Below are positions 54,028 to 62,647 of a stretch of 64,000 nt of DNA, one piece after another. A program made the translations under genes and the position numbers. Each line of letters begins with the position of its first letter. The stretch's first letter is position 1. The notes below the pieces were generated by a model that searched no databases, was not told where the DNA came from, and was given only the letters and a program-made list of their open reading frames with translations. The DNA comes from Citrobacter farmeri. Its GTDB lineage: Bacteria > Pseudomonadota > Gammaproteobacteria > Enterobacterales > Enterobacteriaceae. Location of the stretch: assembly GCF_019048065.1 (NCBI RefSeq), contig NZ_CP077291.1:248001-312000 (forward strand), read 5' to 3'.

Positions 54028-54522
54028 TTATTCAGCGAACGACAGTTCTTTTATTTTTTCGAGAATATTAATGGATGGATCGGAGGCGACCACGCGCAAA
54101 TCCAGGGTAACGCCAAATTTATCCAGTTCACGAAACGCATTAATATCATCGTCATCTAAGGATACGGCTTTGGTTAATTGTTTTTTACCCGGTCGCCAGG
54201 CCATGCCGCCAATATTTAAGGTGGCAATTTTCACGCCCTGTTTGACCATCGCCAGCGCATCCTGTGGACGAGTAAATAAATAAAAAACCGTTTCGTTCTG
54301 ATACTGCGGATTATGATAAACCGCGACGGCTTTTTCGATATTCACCACGTTGACCTTCATCCCCGGCGGGGCGGCCTGACGTAATAATGTCCGGCGGACT
54401 TCATCGTTATAAACCTCGTCATTACAGATAATAATCCGCTGGGCATTCGCCACCTTCGACCAGACGGTGGTGACCTGACCGTGGATCAGGCGGTCATCAA
54501 TACGGGCAAGGGTAATATTCAT
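54028..54522 (-). CDS. sorB: L-sorbose PTS, IIB component
   Basis: The 164-residue cytoplasmic IIB domain of the mannose-family PTS. It passes phosphate from IIA to the incoming sugar through the histidine in LARIDDRLIHGQV (residue 14). Also visible are ICNDEVYNDEVRRTLLRQAAPPGMK near residue 39 and the conserved LNIGGMAWRPGKK near residue 106. The start ATG shares its A with the sorF stop (TGATG), so the two are coupled. Confidence 0.95.
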   Translation of the reverse strand: MNITLARIDDRLIHGQVTTVWSKVANAQRIIICNDEVYNDEVRRTLLRQAAPPGMKVNVVNIEKAVAVYHNPQYQNETVFYLFTRPQDALAMVKQGVKIATLNIGGMAWRPGKKQLTKAVSLDDDDINAFRELDKFGVTLDLRVVASDPSINILEKIKELSFAE

Positions 54523-54929
54523 CAGAAATCCTCTTCGGTCGTTTCCAGATGCTGCCAGACCACGCAGGTTTGTTGGGCAATGGTCGTCAGGTGTTCGCAC
54601 AGTTCATCCACATTCATACTGCTCTGGTTATCCACCAGTTCCAGCGCCAGCGGCAGGGAAAGTCCGCTGATCACCCGGATGTCCGGATTGCGCATCGCCA
54701 GCGATGCTGCAGCGTTCCAGGGACTGCCGCACTGCAGGTCGACGGCTATCAGCCATTCATCATTAGTGTGAGTGCTTACTAACTTTTCTAGCTTTGTAAT
54801 GATGTCGCTGACGTTCTCGCCGGGGACAAACGCCACCGCCTCGACGTTGGCGTCACCGTAGACCATCTGCACCGATTCCAGCATGGCGCAGGCCAGTTTG
54901 CCGTGAGCACAGAAGATTGCATTAACCAT
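54522..54929 (-). CDS. sorF: L-sorbose PTS, IIA component
   Basis: The 135-residue IIA component of the mannose type. It accepts phosphate from HPr on the histidine in IFCAHGKLACAM (residue 9). VAFVPGENVSDIITKLEKLV follows near residue 34. In this operon IIA and IIB are separate proteins, unlike the fused ManX. The start lies 9 bases after the sorD stop and the end overlaps sorB by one base. Confidence 0.94.
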   Translation of the reverse strand: MVNAIFCAHGKLACAMLESVQMVYGDANVEAVAFVPGENVSDIITKLEKLVSTHTNDEWLIAVDLQCGSPWNAAASLAMRNPDIRVISGLSLPLALELVDNQSSMNVDELCEHLTTIAQQTCVVWQHLETTEEDF

Positions 54930-54938
54930 AACGCCTCC

Positions 54939-55745
54939 TTAGCCGCGCGTTTTTCCGCCCGCAATGTTAGTGGTTACTCCGGTAATGTAGCTGGCACGTT
55001 CTGACAGAAGATAACAAACAAAATCAGCGACTTCGGTCAGACGTCCAGAGCGACCAATCGGAATGGCGTTCTTGCTATAGCCTTCGCGCAGTTGATCAAC
55101 GGTGATATTGCGGGTCCAGGCCAGCGCCTCTTCATATTCCGGCGTGCGCAGTCCGGTTTTTTCCAGAATCCCGGGGGCAATTCCGACCACGCGAATACCG
55201 TGTTTACCCAGCTCTTTTGACCAGGAACGGGTGAAGCTATTCAGTGCCGCCTTCGTTGCGGCATAGCAGCTCTGGCCTTCTGATCCTTCCAGCCCGCTTT
55301 CAGAAGAGACGTTAACGATGACGCCGTTACGCTGTTTCACCATCTGGCGCGCTACCGCTTGTGACATTAAGAACACGCCTTTCTGGTTGATATTGACCAT
55401 TTTTTCAAACGCGGCTTCGTTTAATTCATATTTTCCAGCCGGGGCTTTTTCATCCACCAGCAGGCGGGGAAAGTTAACGCCGGCATTATTAACCAGACCG
55501 TCAATTCGACCAAAGCGCTGAATAATTTCATCCACGGTGTGATGAACCTCTTTAGCGCTGGAAATATCCGTTGGCCAGAAGTGGTAGTTATTGCTGCCTT
55601 CATTTTTTGCTGCACCACCGTGAATATCCGCCATTTGGACATTCGCACCTTGTGCTAATAATTCTTCGACAATAGCTAAGCCAATTCCGGATGCGCCGCC
55701 GGTGACAATAATGACTTTATCCTGTAGATTTAACCACGTTTGCAT
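54939..55745 (-). CDS. sorD: D-glucitol-6-phosphate 2-dehydrogenase
   Basis: SorD oxidises D-glucitol-6-phosphate to D-fructose-6-phosphate with NAD+, the step after SorE. The 268-residue SDR has IIVTGGASGIGLAIVEE near residue 12, VNNAGVN near residue 88, and the catalytic triad in VIVNVSSESGLEGSEGQSCYAATKAAL, with Tyr and Lys in YAATK near residue 163. Length and sequence fit Klebsiella SorD. It follows sorC after 70 bases. Confidence 0.93.
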   Translation of the reverse strand: MQTWLNLQDKVIIVTGGASGIGLAIVEELLAQGANVQMADIHGGAAKNEGSNNYHFWPTDISSAKEVHHTVDEIIQRFGRIDGLVNNAGVNFPRLLVDEKAPAGKYELNEAAFEKMVNINQKGVFLMSQAVARQMVKQRNGVIVNVSSESGLEGSEGQSCYAATKAALNSFTRSWSKELGKHGIRVVGIAPGILEKTGLRTPEYEEALAWTRNITVDQLREGYSKNAIPIGRSGRLTEVADFVCYLLSERASYITGVTTNIAGGKTRG

Positions 55746-55815
55746 AATTAACTCCCAATTTCAGAGAAGGGGATCCTGCATAAAATAAATTACGTCAGGA
55801 TCAATATGAATATAT

Positions 55816-56769
55816 CTACTTCAACAATAATTCAGCGGTATGGCTGTTAGTGACTAAACCGTTGATATATTTTCCCCGCAATGCGCCGAGAATACCGCTT
55901 AGTTTCTCTTCACCCATTGCGATGCCGATGGAATAACGCGCTTGTTTTAATTTGTTGGTTTCGATGGAGAGTGTTTTTTCGCTCATAGTGGTCTCCACCG
56001 TTACGCCGTTGATATCGTAAAAGCGCGAGCAAATGTCTCCGGCAACCTGGCGGGCGTGCAGGTCGTCACTCTCTTCGCTTCCGTAAAATGCGTGCCAGTT
56101 TGCGCCGTCGCGAATTGCCGGAGAACCGATGCCCACCAGTGCAACATCCAGATTCTCCCAGTAGGCAGAAATCGACTTAAAGTGCTGGGACTGCATGATA
56201 CCGTTACGAATCAATGGGTTTTCCAGCAATGCAGGGAAATCGGCAAGGTGTGATTCTCCTTTCAGCTTTGCCGCTGCGCCGTAGGTCAGCGTATTGACGT
56301 GATAGCGGCTCTCAAGCTTACCGGACGGCCCGCCGATGATCGGCACACAAATCAACTGACGTGCCTGACTGGCCGGCGACAATCCCTCGACCAGCGCGCA
56401 TACCGCGCGTCCCCAGGAAAAACCAATGATGTCGCCGGGCTCCAGTAAACGTTCCAGCAGCTGTGCGCCATGCACGCCCATCATCGCGAGTTGTTCCTCT
56501 TCCTGCTCGTTATCGCAGGTGATCACCACCGCCTCTTTGAGGCCGAATCGTTGTTTGAGCTGCTGTTCCAGCCACAGGTTTTCGTTGTAGTCGTAGTTGA
56601 TGGCAATGGTGACGATGCCCTGTTCGCGACCGCGTTTCAGCAGGCGGCTGATAGTCGTGCGATAAATCCCCAGTTCACGGGCGATCTGCGCTTGTGTCAT
56701 ATCCTGTTCGTAATAGAGCTGCGCTATTTTTACGATCAGGCGGATATCATCACTGTTTTCCGTCGCCAT
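55816..56769 (-). CDS. sorC: L-sorbose operon regulator
   Basis: SorC, the namesake of its family, binds DNA through an N-terminal helix-turn-helix (DMTQAQIARELGIYRTTISRLLKRG near residue 25) and senses the sugar or its phosphate through the C-terminal domain (DIIGFSWGRAV near residue 110 and VALVGIGSPAIRDGA near residue 211). In Klebsiella it acts as both repressor and activator of the sor genes and its own. The 317-residue protein starts at an ATG at 56769 with an aggag site; a longer start would add six residues. It is the first gene of the operon, upstream of sorDFBAM-E. Confidence 0.95.
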   Translation of the reverse strand: MATENSDDIRLIVKIAQLYYEQDMTQAQIARELGIYRTTISRLLKRGREQGIVTIAINYDYNENLWLEQQLKQRFGLKEAVVITCDNEQEEEQLAMMGVHGAQLLERLLEPGDIIGFSWGRAVCALVEGLSPASQARQLICVPIIGGPSGKLESRYHVNTLTYGAAAKLKGESHLADFPALLENPLIRNGIMQSQHFKSISAYWENLDVALVGIGSPAIRDGANWHAFYGSEESDDLHARQVAGDICSRFYDINGVTVETTMSEKTLSIETNKLKQARYSIGIAMGEEKLSGILGALRGKYINGLVTNSHTAELLLK

Positions 56770-56780
56770 CTGTAGACTCC

Positions 56781-57014
56781 TGCACATTTGTGCAAATCAC
56801 GAACCAGCCTTCTTGATCTGATATAACCTGATAACAGCGGGAGTTCAAAGCGATTTTCTCTTCTTTCCACGTCCTGAGCTGGCGGTTTGTGTTGCACATA
56901 TGATGTGAGGGGTGATCGTTGTTGGCACAGATGTGCAGGAAATCCTAATATCTTGATTCTGTTGATTTTCACTCAACAAAATTGCACGCAAAGATCGGCA
57001 ACACTTTTGTGTTG
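56781..57014. promoter_or_regulatory. sor promoter region with repeated palindromes
   Basis: Three palindromes lie between sorC and rluF: tgcacatttgtgca at 56781-56794, gcacagatgtgc at 56925-56936, and caacacttttgtgttg at 56999-57014. A related gttgcacatatgatgtg lies near 56891. The shared gcaca-N2-tgtgc pattern at the first two sites suggests operators for SorC. The site next to the sorC ribosome-binding site could give autoregulation. The role is inferred. Confidence 0.55.
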
Positions 57015-57112
57015 AAAGGTGTGGCGGATCACAAATAGCGTTGAGGTCATTCTGCACGATTATTTTTTATCGCCAGCAAGGTAGGGTATATTCCGCATTC
57101 AAAGGAGAAATT

Positions 57113-57991
57113 ATGCTGCCCGACTCATCATCCATTCGACTCAACAAATACATCAGTGAAAGCGGAATCTGCTCGCGTCGCGAAGCGGATCGCTTCATCG
57201 AGCAAGGGAACGTCTTCATCAATGGCAAACGCGCCACCATTGGCGACCAGGTAATGCCTGGCGACGTCGTGAAGGTGAATGGTCGGTTGATTGAGCCGCG
57301 TGAAGCAGAGGATTTGGTCTTTATCGCGCTGAACAAGCCGGTGGGGATCGTAAGCACCACTGAAGACAGCGAACGTGACAACATTGTTGATTTTGTTAAC
57401 CACAGCAAGCGCGTATTCCCGATTGGTCGTCTGGATAAAGACTCCCAGGGGCTGATCTTTCTGACCAACCACGGCGATCTGGTGAATAAGATCCTGCGGG
57501 CCGGTAACGATCACGAAAAAGAGTATCTGGTCACGGTCGACAAACCGGTTACGGATGAGTTTATTCGTGGGATGAGTGCGGGCGTGCCGATTCTGGGCAC
57601 CGTCACCAAAAAGTGTAAGGTGAAGAAAGAGGCGCCGTTTGTATTCCGCATTACTCTGATCCAGGGGCTGAACCGTCAGATCCGGCGCATGTGCGAACAT
57701 TTCGGTTATGAAGTGACGAAGCTTGAACGTACGCGCATCATGAACGTTGGCCTCTCCGGTCTGCCGCTGGGTGAATGGCGTGACCTGACGGATGATGAGC
57801 TAATTACGCTGTTTAAACTTATCGAAAATTCCACTTCGGAGGCGAAACCGAAGGCGAAAGCGAAGCCGAAAACGGCGGGAATCAAGCGCCCGGTGGTGAA
57901 AATCGAAAAGACGGCGGAGAAAGAGAAATCACGCCCGGCGGCAAACGGTAAACGCTTTACCGCACCGGGGCGTAAGAAGAAAGGGCGTTAA
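57113..57991 (+). CDS. rluF: 23S rRNA pseudouridine synthase F
   Basis: RluF makes pseudouridine at position 2604 of 23S rRNA and also modifies tRNA-Tyr in E. coli. The 292-residue protein has an S4 RNA-binding domain ([22 protein letters not shown] near the N-terminus), the catalytic aspartate in [13 protein letters not shown] near residue 107, [12 protein letters not shown] near residue 192, and a long basic tail rich in KPKAK. The start at 57113 ([13 protein letters not shown]) is set by homology and by an aaaggag site. It overlaps yjbD tail-to-tail by 4 bases. Confidence 0.96.
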   Translation: MLPDSSSIRLNKYISESGICSRREADRFIEQGNVFINGKRATIGDQVMPGDVVKVNGRLIEPREAEDLVFIALNKPVGIVSTTEDSERDNIVDFVNHSKRVFPIGRLDKDSQGLIFLTNHGDLVNKILRAGNDHEKEYLVTVDKPVTDEFIRGMSAGVPILGTVTKKCKVKKEAPFVFRITLIQGLNRQIRRMCEHFGYEVTKLERTRIMNVGLSGLPLGEWRDLTDDELITLFKLIENSTSEAKPKAKAKPKTAGIKRPVVKIEKTAEKEKSRPAANGKRFTAPGRKKKGR

Positions 57992-58260
57992 CGCCTGCCT
58001 CGCGTTGGCGTATTTGCGGACCAGGAAAAAGAGGCTTCCGCATCCGGTTTATAAGCCTGCTTTTTCTTCAACTGGCGGGCTTTTTTTGCCTCGGCTTCGC
58101 GTAAGACCATCAGCTTATCAATGTACTCTTTCTTCACGCTGTTGGTCTCTGCGTTGGTCAGTTGACGACCGTGCGCGATGCGGGCGCGATCAAGTAGCGT
58201 CTTCAGTTCGCGCTGTTCGCGCTCGGTCATCTCTTTTTGGGTAATGCGGGGGAGTGCCAT
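57988..58260 (-). CDS. yjbD: Conserved small protein YjbD (DUF3811)
   Basis: A 90-residue, highly charged, probably helical protein of unknown function. It begins [19 protein letters not shown] and ends in [12 protein letters not shown], nearly identical to E. coli YjbD. The start at 58260 gives the E. coli length; an upstream in-frame ATG would add 14 residues. In K-12 lysC follows; here an accessory cluster begins 64 bases beyond. Confidence 0.93.
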   Translation of the reverse strand: MALPRITQKEMTEREQRELKTLLDRARIAHGRQLTNAETNSVKKEYIDKLMVLREAEAKKARQLKKKQAYKPDAEASFSWSANTPTRGRR

Positions 58261-58323
58261 ACGGGTGCCCTCTGTCTGCCAGGTGATTTCAGTGTACGGC
58301 AATACGCCACGGGCGGATAGCGC

Positions 58324-59082
58324 TCAGTCAGCAATACGCAGTTTTCCTGCAAAATCCTGCTGTATATAACCCGTTGTTTTAAATCCCTTATCCGTAATGA
58401 CGTGATCGATCTCTTTGAGCGTGGCGATACACATCACGCCATCCTGACCAAATTTAGTATGGTCGGCGAGAATCACGGATTTTTTACTCATTGCAATCAT
58501 TGCTTTGGCAACGTAAGCCTCATCAAAGCTCTTCACGAGTATGCCATGCTGCGGTGAAATGCCGCCCGCGCCGATAAAACAGATATCGGCGTGAATCGCG
58601 TTAATCTGCTGGCACACCGAGACGCCCAGATTGGCGCGGAAATGGTAATCATATTCGCCGCCTAAGACATAGACACGCGCCTGGAGATTATGCTCTTTTA
58701 TTTTATCGGCAATTAATGCGGAATTAGTAATAACGGAAAATGCGAGAGGGGGTAAGTGTTCGGCAAGAATAAGATTCGTGGTACAGGAATCAATAAACAG
58801 CGTATCGCGCTCGCTAACCATTCCTGCGGCAACTTTACCAATCGCCATTTTTTCTTCGCGATGCGCATCTATTCTTGCGCCAAATGCATCTTCCTGGACA
58901 ACTTGTTTTTTGACTGCACCACCGTGAATTTTGGTGATTTGACCTTCAGACTCCAGTAAAGAGAGATCGCGGCGAATGGTTTCTGAGGTCACGTTTAGCG
59001 TTTCTGATAATTTAATAACGGTCACTTCACCGAATTTGTTTAATTCATCAAGAATGTGTTTTCTTCTTTTAATCGGGTTCAT
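58324..59082 (-). CDS. DeoR-type regulator of the PTS-like/HAD/TIM cluster
   Basis: A 252-residue sugar-responsive regulator. The winged helix-turn-helix is MNPIKRRKHILDELNKFG, then TVIKLSETLNVTSETIRRDLSLLE. The sensor domain has DTLFIDSCTTNLILAEHL near residue 97 and VILADHTKFGQDG near residue 205. The start is at 59082, which overlaps the preceding HAD gene by 14 bases, so it is the distal gene of the operon. Placing the regulator last suggests autoregulation through the operon promoter at about 62405-62600. Its ligand is unknown. Confidence 0.92.
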   Translation of the reverse strand: MNPIKRRKHILDELNKFGEVTVIKLSETLNVTSETIRRDLSLLESEGQITKIHGGAVKKQVVQEDAFGARIDAHREEKMAIGKVAAGMVSERDTLFIDSCTTNLILAEHLPPLAFSVITNSALIADKIKEHNLQARVYVLGGEYDYHFRANLGVSVCQQINAIHADICFIGAGGISPQHGILVKSFDEAYVAKAMIAMSKKSVILADHTKFGQDGVMCIATLKEIDHVITDKGFKTTGYIQQDFAGKLRIAD

Positions 59083-59932
59083 TATTTTCCGCCTGGGTCG
59101 AGCTTTGCCGCATGGTAACTGGATGCGCAGAGCAACGCAACCACTCCAGCGCGCAGACGATACCCTCATCATCATTCGTGGCTGTCACATAATGGGCCTG
59201 ACGTTTCACGTTATCTGGCGCGTTGCCCATTGCGATGCCGACCCCGGCAACGGCAAACATACTGATGTCGTTCTGCTGATCGCCAATGGCGGCAATCTCT
59301 GCGGCTGGCCGATTTAATTGCCTGGCGATTTCATTTATTGCATAGCCTTTATTAATCTCGCCGCGTTGAATATCAATGTAATTCCCGCCAGTGATTGTCG
59401 CCTTATAGTCATCAGGCAACAGGCCGTTTATTTTCAGACACAGATCGTCGATCCTGTCGTGTTCTGCCACCAGCGTGATTTTAAATATATCGCGACGATT
59501 AAAAATATTCCCTGGTGCGGCGTTAATAAGCGGTAATTCAAATAAGTCGGCCTCATACGATGTCCATGGCGCGATAAGGCGATCGTAACGGTGATAAATA
59601 GCCTGTGCAGTGAAAAAATGGTGAGGGTAGCGGGACAGCGAAATATGTCGGTCAATATCTCTGAGATCCATTCGGGTGAGCGGGGCAGAATGCAAAATGC
59701 GCGGCTGTGCCATTTCAAGGATTTGTCCGCCATTAAAGCCGGCGCACCAGCCGAACAGCGTCTCAACCTGCTGCTGTTGTAACAGGCGCGCCATTGAGGA
59801 GACCGGCCTGGCGGAACAGGCGGCCAGCAGACCGCCGTGCTGACGAAATTCAACCAGCGCCTGACGTGTGCGTGGACTGATAGTCTTCTGCGACGTCAGT
59901 AATGTTCCATCCAGATCGGTAACCAGTAGCAT
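59069..59932 (-). CDS. Cof-type HAD-IIB phosphatase
   Basis: A 287-residue cytoplasmic haloacid dehalogenase-type hydrolase. Motif I is LVTDLDGTLLTS at residues 3-14 (both aspartates present), motif II is ACSARPVSS near residue 39, the lysine of motif III is in INKGYAI near residue 198, and motif IV is IAAIGDQQNDISMF near residue 215. It likely dephosphorylates a sugar phosphate from the pathway encoded here, or removes a toxic one. It starts 15 bases after the TIM-barrel gene and overlaps the regulator. Substrate unknown. Confidence 0.9.
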   Translation of the reverse strand: MLLVTDLDGTLLTSQKTISPRTRQALVEFRQHGGLLAACSARPVSSMARLLQQQQVETLFGWCAGFNGGQILEMAQPRILHSAPLTRMDLRDIDRHISLSRYPHHFFTAQAIYHRYDRLIAPWTSYEADLFELPLINAAPGNIFNRRDIFKITLVAEHDRIDDLCLKINGLLPDDYKATITGGNYIDIQRGEINKGYAINEIARQLNRPAAEIAAIGDQQNDISMFAVAGVGIAMGNAPDNVKRQAHYVTATNDDEGIVCALEWLRCSAHPVTMRQSSTQAENNEPD

Positions 59933-59947
59933 TGTTATTCTCTGTCG

Positions 59948-60790
59948 TTATGCATGCGCGATAAACGGTGTCACAGCCTCTTTGGCGGCATTACAGACCA
60001 TATTGTCGATTGCCGTGCCGACGACCAGAATATTGACCCCAGTGTCCTTAAACGCTTTGGCATTGGCGAGGTTAATACCGCCTTCTGCCAGCGTAGGGAC
60101 ATCTACCGCGCTAACCAGTGCCCGAAGACGATCTTTAATCACCTGCGGGATATCGCCTGCCGCCACGCCTTCATAGCTCATACCGGTCATCAGGCCAATC
60201 ATATCGACACCGATCTCCTGCATGCGCTTCGCCACGCTGGCGACCTCTTCCGGGGTGCGTGCCGGAATGCCGAAGGTATGCAGATCGTCCGGATGACCAA
60301 TGTAGGCATCAACGGTCAGGCCATACTGATGGGCGAGGTTGACGATATCCTGCAGGTCGTCCCAGTCAGATTTGTGGGTGTGTAAACCGTCGGCCCCGGC
60401 GCGGGCAATCTCCAGAATCTCCGTTTCACTGAGCGGGACGGGCAGCGTTTCGGTAAATCCACCCGCAATACCTACGGTGATGAAGATGTCGTCTGGTACC
60501 ACATTACGTACACCGTGTACCGCTTCAGCCATCTGACCGTTGGTGATTTCGTGGCGGATTTGCTCCGCCGCGTGCATGTTGCTCACCCCCTTGTGCCCAC
60601 GCGCCAGCGCCAGCGCAGGGTGATTCGGCTCCAGCAGCTTCACGCCAGCCTCGCAGACCGCTTTCGCCAGCCGCGCATCGTCTCCGGTGATCCCCGTGCT
60701 GAGGATGGTTTGCCCGCCGTGCAGTGCGATGGCATCTCTTACTTTCTGTAACGCTTTGGCGCGTTTTTTATTCATATCGCCTTTAAACAT
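59948..60790 (-). CDS. TIM-barrel protein of unknown function
   Basis: A 280-residue probable (beta/alpha)8 barrel. It repeats strand-like segments, such as ILSTGITGDDARLAKAVCEAGVKLLEPN, IFITVGIAGGFTETLPVPLSE, DGLHTHKSDWDDL and GVDMIGLMTGMSYEGV, and ends with a classical phosphate-binding pair, VPTLAEGGINLANAKAF and GVNILVVGTAID. These fit an enzyme acting on a sugar phosphate (epimerase or aldolase). I do not recognise a characterised member. The start at 60790 (MFKGDMNKKRA) follows an agaggt site; an ATG eight codons upstream is possible. It lies 27 bases after the permease gene. Confidence 0.8.
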   Translation of the reverse strand: MFKGDMNKKRAKALQKVRDAIALHGGQTILSTGITGDDARLAKAVCEAGVKLLEPNHPALALARGHKGVSNMHAAEQIRHEITNGQMAEAVHGVRNVVPDDIFITVGIAGGFTETLPVPLSETEILEIARAGADGLHTHKSDWDDLQDIVNLAHQYGLTVDAYIGHPDDLHTFGIPARTPEEVASVAKRMQEIGVDMIGLMTGMSYEGVAAGDIPQVIKDRLRALVSAVDVPTLAEGGINLANAKAFKDTGVNILVVGTAIDNMVCNAAKEAVTPFIAHA

Positions 60791-60817
60791 GGTGTACCTC
60801 TGGTGTTGGTGCATTTA

Positions 60818-62404
60818 TTAACGGGCGGACGCGACAGATTCACTCTGTACGACAGCCTTAAAACGGTTTGCAACGATCGTGGTGATACAGGTCATGATCA
60901 TGATGGTGGCCATCACGATCGCCATCTGTAGCGCATTGCTGGATAAGAACGGTGACGCGAAAGCCGGAACGTAGGCCACCCCTTTGACATTAAAGAAGCC
61001 GAGCATCATGCCGCCCATTCCCGCCCAGAAAATGGCGGAGCCAAAGACGATTTTGTTGGCAAACATGAAGGGGTAGGCGGATTCCACGAAGGTCCCGAAA
61101 CCCAGGTTGATGAGCAGGCCCGGAGTAGCAACGGCCGCTTCACTTTTTTCACGTGGCGCAATGACGTTAGCCAGGTTGATGCCGGCAGCGACCATAACCA
61201 GACCGACCATGTCTACCGCACCGAGGAAGCTGACGCCGGATTTTTCCATCTCCAGCAGAACCAGCGGCAGGATGACCGCGTGATAGACGCCGCCCAGAAT
61301 GGCAGGCCAGATCACCAGACCAGCCAGCAGCCCGGCAAGAATCGGACTGAATGCCAGCGTGCTTTCGATAGCCAGTTTGATGTAGTTACCTGCGGAGAGC
61401 GCCAGTGGGCTCAGCAGATAGTGCATGATCAAGCCGGCAGCCAGACCCGAAATCCCGCCAGCGACGATGTTGACGGTGGTCATCGGGAAGCGCCAGTTCA
61501 GGCACAGTTCAAATAACCAGCGCACAAAAATCCCGGCCATTACACCGCCAATAATCCCGCCGATCAGACCGCCTTCAACGGAAAGCACCCCGGCGACGAC
61601 CCCGGCCACAATAGAAACTTCATCGAGTTCGGAAATTTGTTTTGCCGCCAGCACAGCAACCAGCACCGGCAGGCCTTTCAGCAGGATTTCAAAGATATCG
61701 TTGAGTTTTTCCAGCCCGGGAATGTGGCTCAGGGCGAGTACGATCGCCATCGCGATAAAGCCCGGCAGCGCGGGAATCATGATGCTGCGAATATTAAAGC
61801 GCTTGAGCAGGCTCTTTCCGGAACCGCCTTGTGAAGGCGACGCGCTGCCCAACTGGGGCTTGTACTTGATACCCCAGTATTTACACAGCGAGGCCACGAA
61901 GGAGACCGCGCGGGTGCGGCTGGTGGTGCCGGTTGTGCCTGAAGTTGCGACCACATTGGCGCCTTTTGCGGCGACCAGTGCCATCGACGTGCCTCCGGTG
62001 CCGACGATAGGGGTTTTCATCTCCACCGCGGCATCAAAAACGGCCTGGTTTGCTTTTACCGGATCGGCGCTCATCACGACGATCCCGTCGATCTCACCGC
62101 TGCGGATCATTCCGGCTATCTGGCGATCGCTCTCGACGACGGAGGCATTCACCTCGGAGAGTTTGCCCTGGAAGATGCGTTGTGGTTTTGTGTTGTTTTC
62201 TGTGGTTAAGGCATAGACAGAGGCGGGCGTGTCGGGTTTAGCGACATCCATCGAGGCATCTGCCGCGATGAACTGCACGGCAGCAACGGTGACGCCTGCG
62301 GCTTCACACTGCTGATAAATCTCCTGGAGTAACTTCTCTGGCTCGGCGCCACCCAGGTTGTAGAGGTTGCCTCCACTGCTTCCAATAATCGCAATTTTTT
62401 TCAT
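60818..62404 (-). CDS. PTS EIIC-like permease with novel N-terminal domain
   Basis: A 528-residue fusion. Residues 1-~195 form a Rossmann-like domain (KKIAIIGSSGGNLYNLGG at the start, DGIVVMSADPVKANQAVFDAAV near residue 107, IVGTGGTSMALVAAKGANVVATSGTTG near residue 130). Residues ~210-515 hold about nine membrane segments resembling fructose-type PTS EIIC (VSIVAGVVAGVLSVEGGLIGGIIGGVMAGIF, NLGFGTFVESAYPFMFANK). The usual EIIB phosphocysteine P-loop is not evident in the N-terminal domain. The start at 62404 follows tttgagg. It is the first gene of the operon; with the TIM-barrel, HAD and DeoR genes it likely forms a sugar uptake and catabolism unit. Confidence 0.82.
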   Translation of the reverse strand: MKKIAIIGSSGGNLYNLGGAEPEKLLQEIYQQCEAAGVTVAAVQFIAADASMDVAKPDTPASVYALTTENNTKPQRIFQGKLSEVNASVVESDRQIAGMIRSGEIDGIVVMSADPVKANQAVFDAAVEMKTPIVGTGGTSMALVAAKGANVVATSGTTGTTSRTRAVSFVASLCKYWGIKYKPQLGSASPSQGGSGKSLLKRFNIRSIMIPALPGFIAMAIVLALSHIPGLEKLNDIFEILLKGLPVLVAVLAAKQISELDEVSIVAGVVAGVLSVEGGLIGGIIGGVMAGIFVRWLFELCLNWRFPMTTVNIVAGGISGLAAGLIMHYLLSPLALSAGNYIKLAIESTLAFSPILAGLLAGLVIWPAILGGVYHAVILPLVLLEMEKSGVSFLGAVDMVGLVMVAAGINLANVIAPREKSEAAVATPGLLINLGFGTFVESAYPFMFANKIVFGSAIFWAGMGGMMLGFFNVKGVAYVPAFASPFLSSNALQMAIVMATIMIMTCITTIVANRFKAVVQSESVASAR

Positions 62405-62617
62405 AGCGGCCTCAAAGGTAGGGTAAGGGGTTATCTGTGTTGTAGTGGAATCATATTCCCAATCAAAACAAAATAAAGCAACATTAAAAGATCGAAGTTG
62501 GTTATCATTAAACTCAATGTTTTTGTTTAATGATTTGAAATTAAATAGGTTTATTCTGTTTTTGTTTTGTGTGGATATTTGTTGTTTTGTGATGAGGTTC
62601 AAACAAGGAAGGGAAGA
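62405..62617 (-). promoter_or_regulatory. Promoter region of the PTS-like cluster
   Basis: This AT-rich gap upstream of the permease contains repeated tttttgttt motifs (gtttttgtttaatg near 62519 and ctgtttttgttttgtg near 62558), with a further copy in the opposite sense (caaaacaaaat near 62464). DeoR-family repressors commonly bind such spaced AT-rich repeats. The operator role is inferred. Confidence 0.5.
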
Positions 62618-62638
62618 AATGGGGGGAATCCCCCCATT
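62618..62638 (-). terminator. Terminator after panS
   Basis: The stem aatgggggg/ccccccatt is followed on the minus strand by tttcttccc; it lies just after the panS stop and upstream of the next cluster. Confidence 0.75.
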
Positions 62639-62647
62639 CGCAAGTGT

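Noticed and set aside
43716-57112. A genomic island with integrase and attachment sites between pepE and rluF
   Set aside because: No integrase, transposase, tRNA end or flanking direct repeat is visible. The sor genes are found at this locus in other enterics, so a locus-specific exchange is more likely than a phage-like island.
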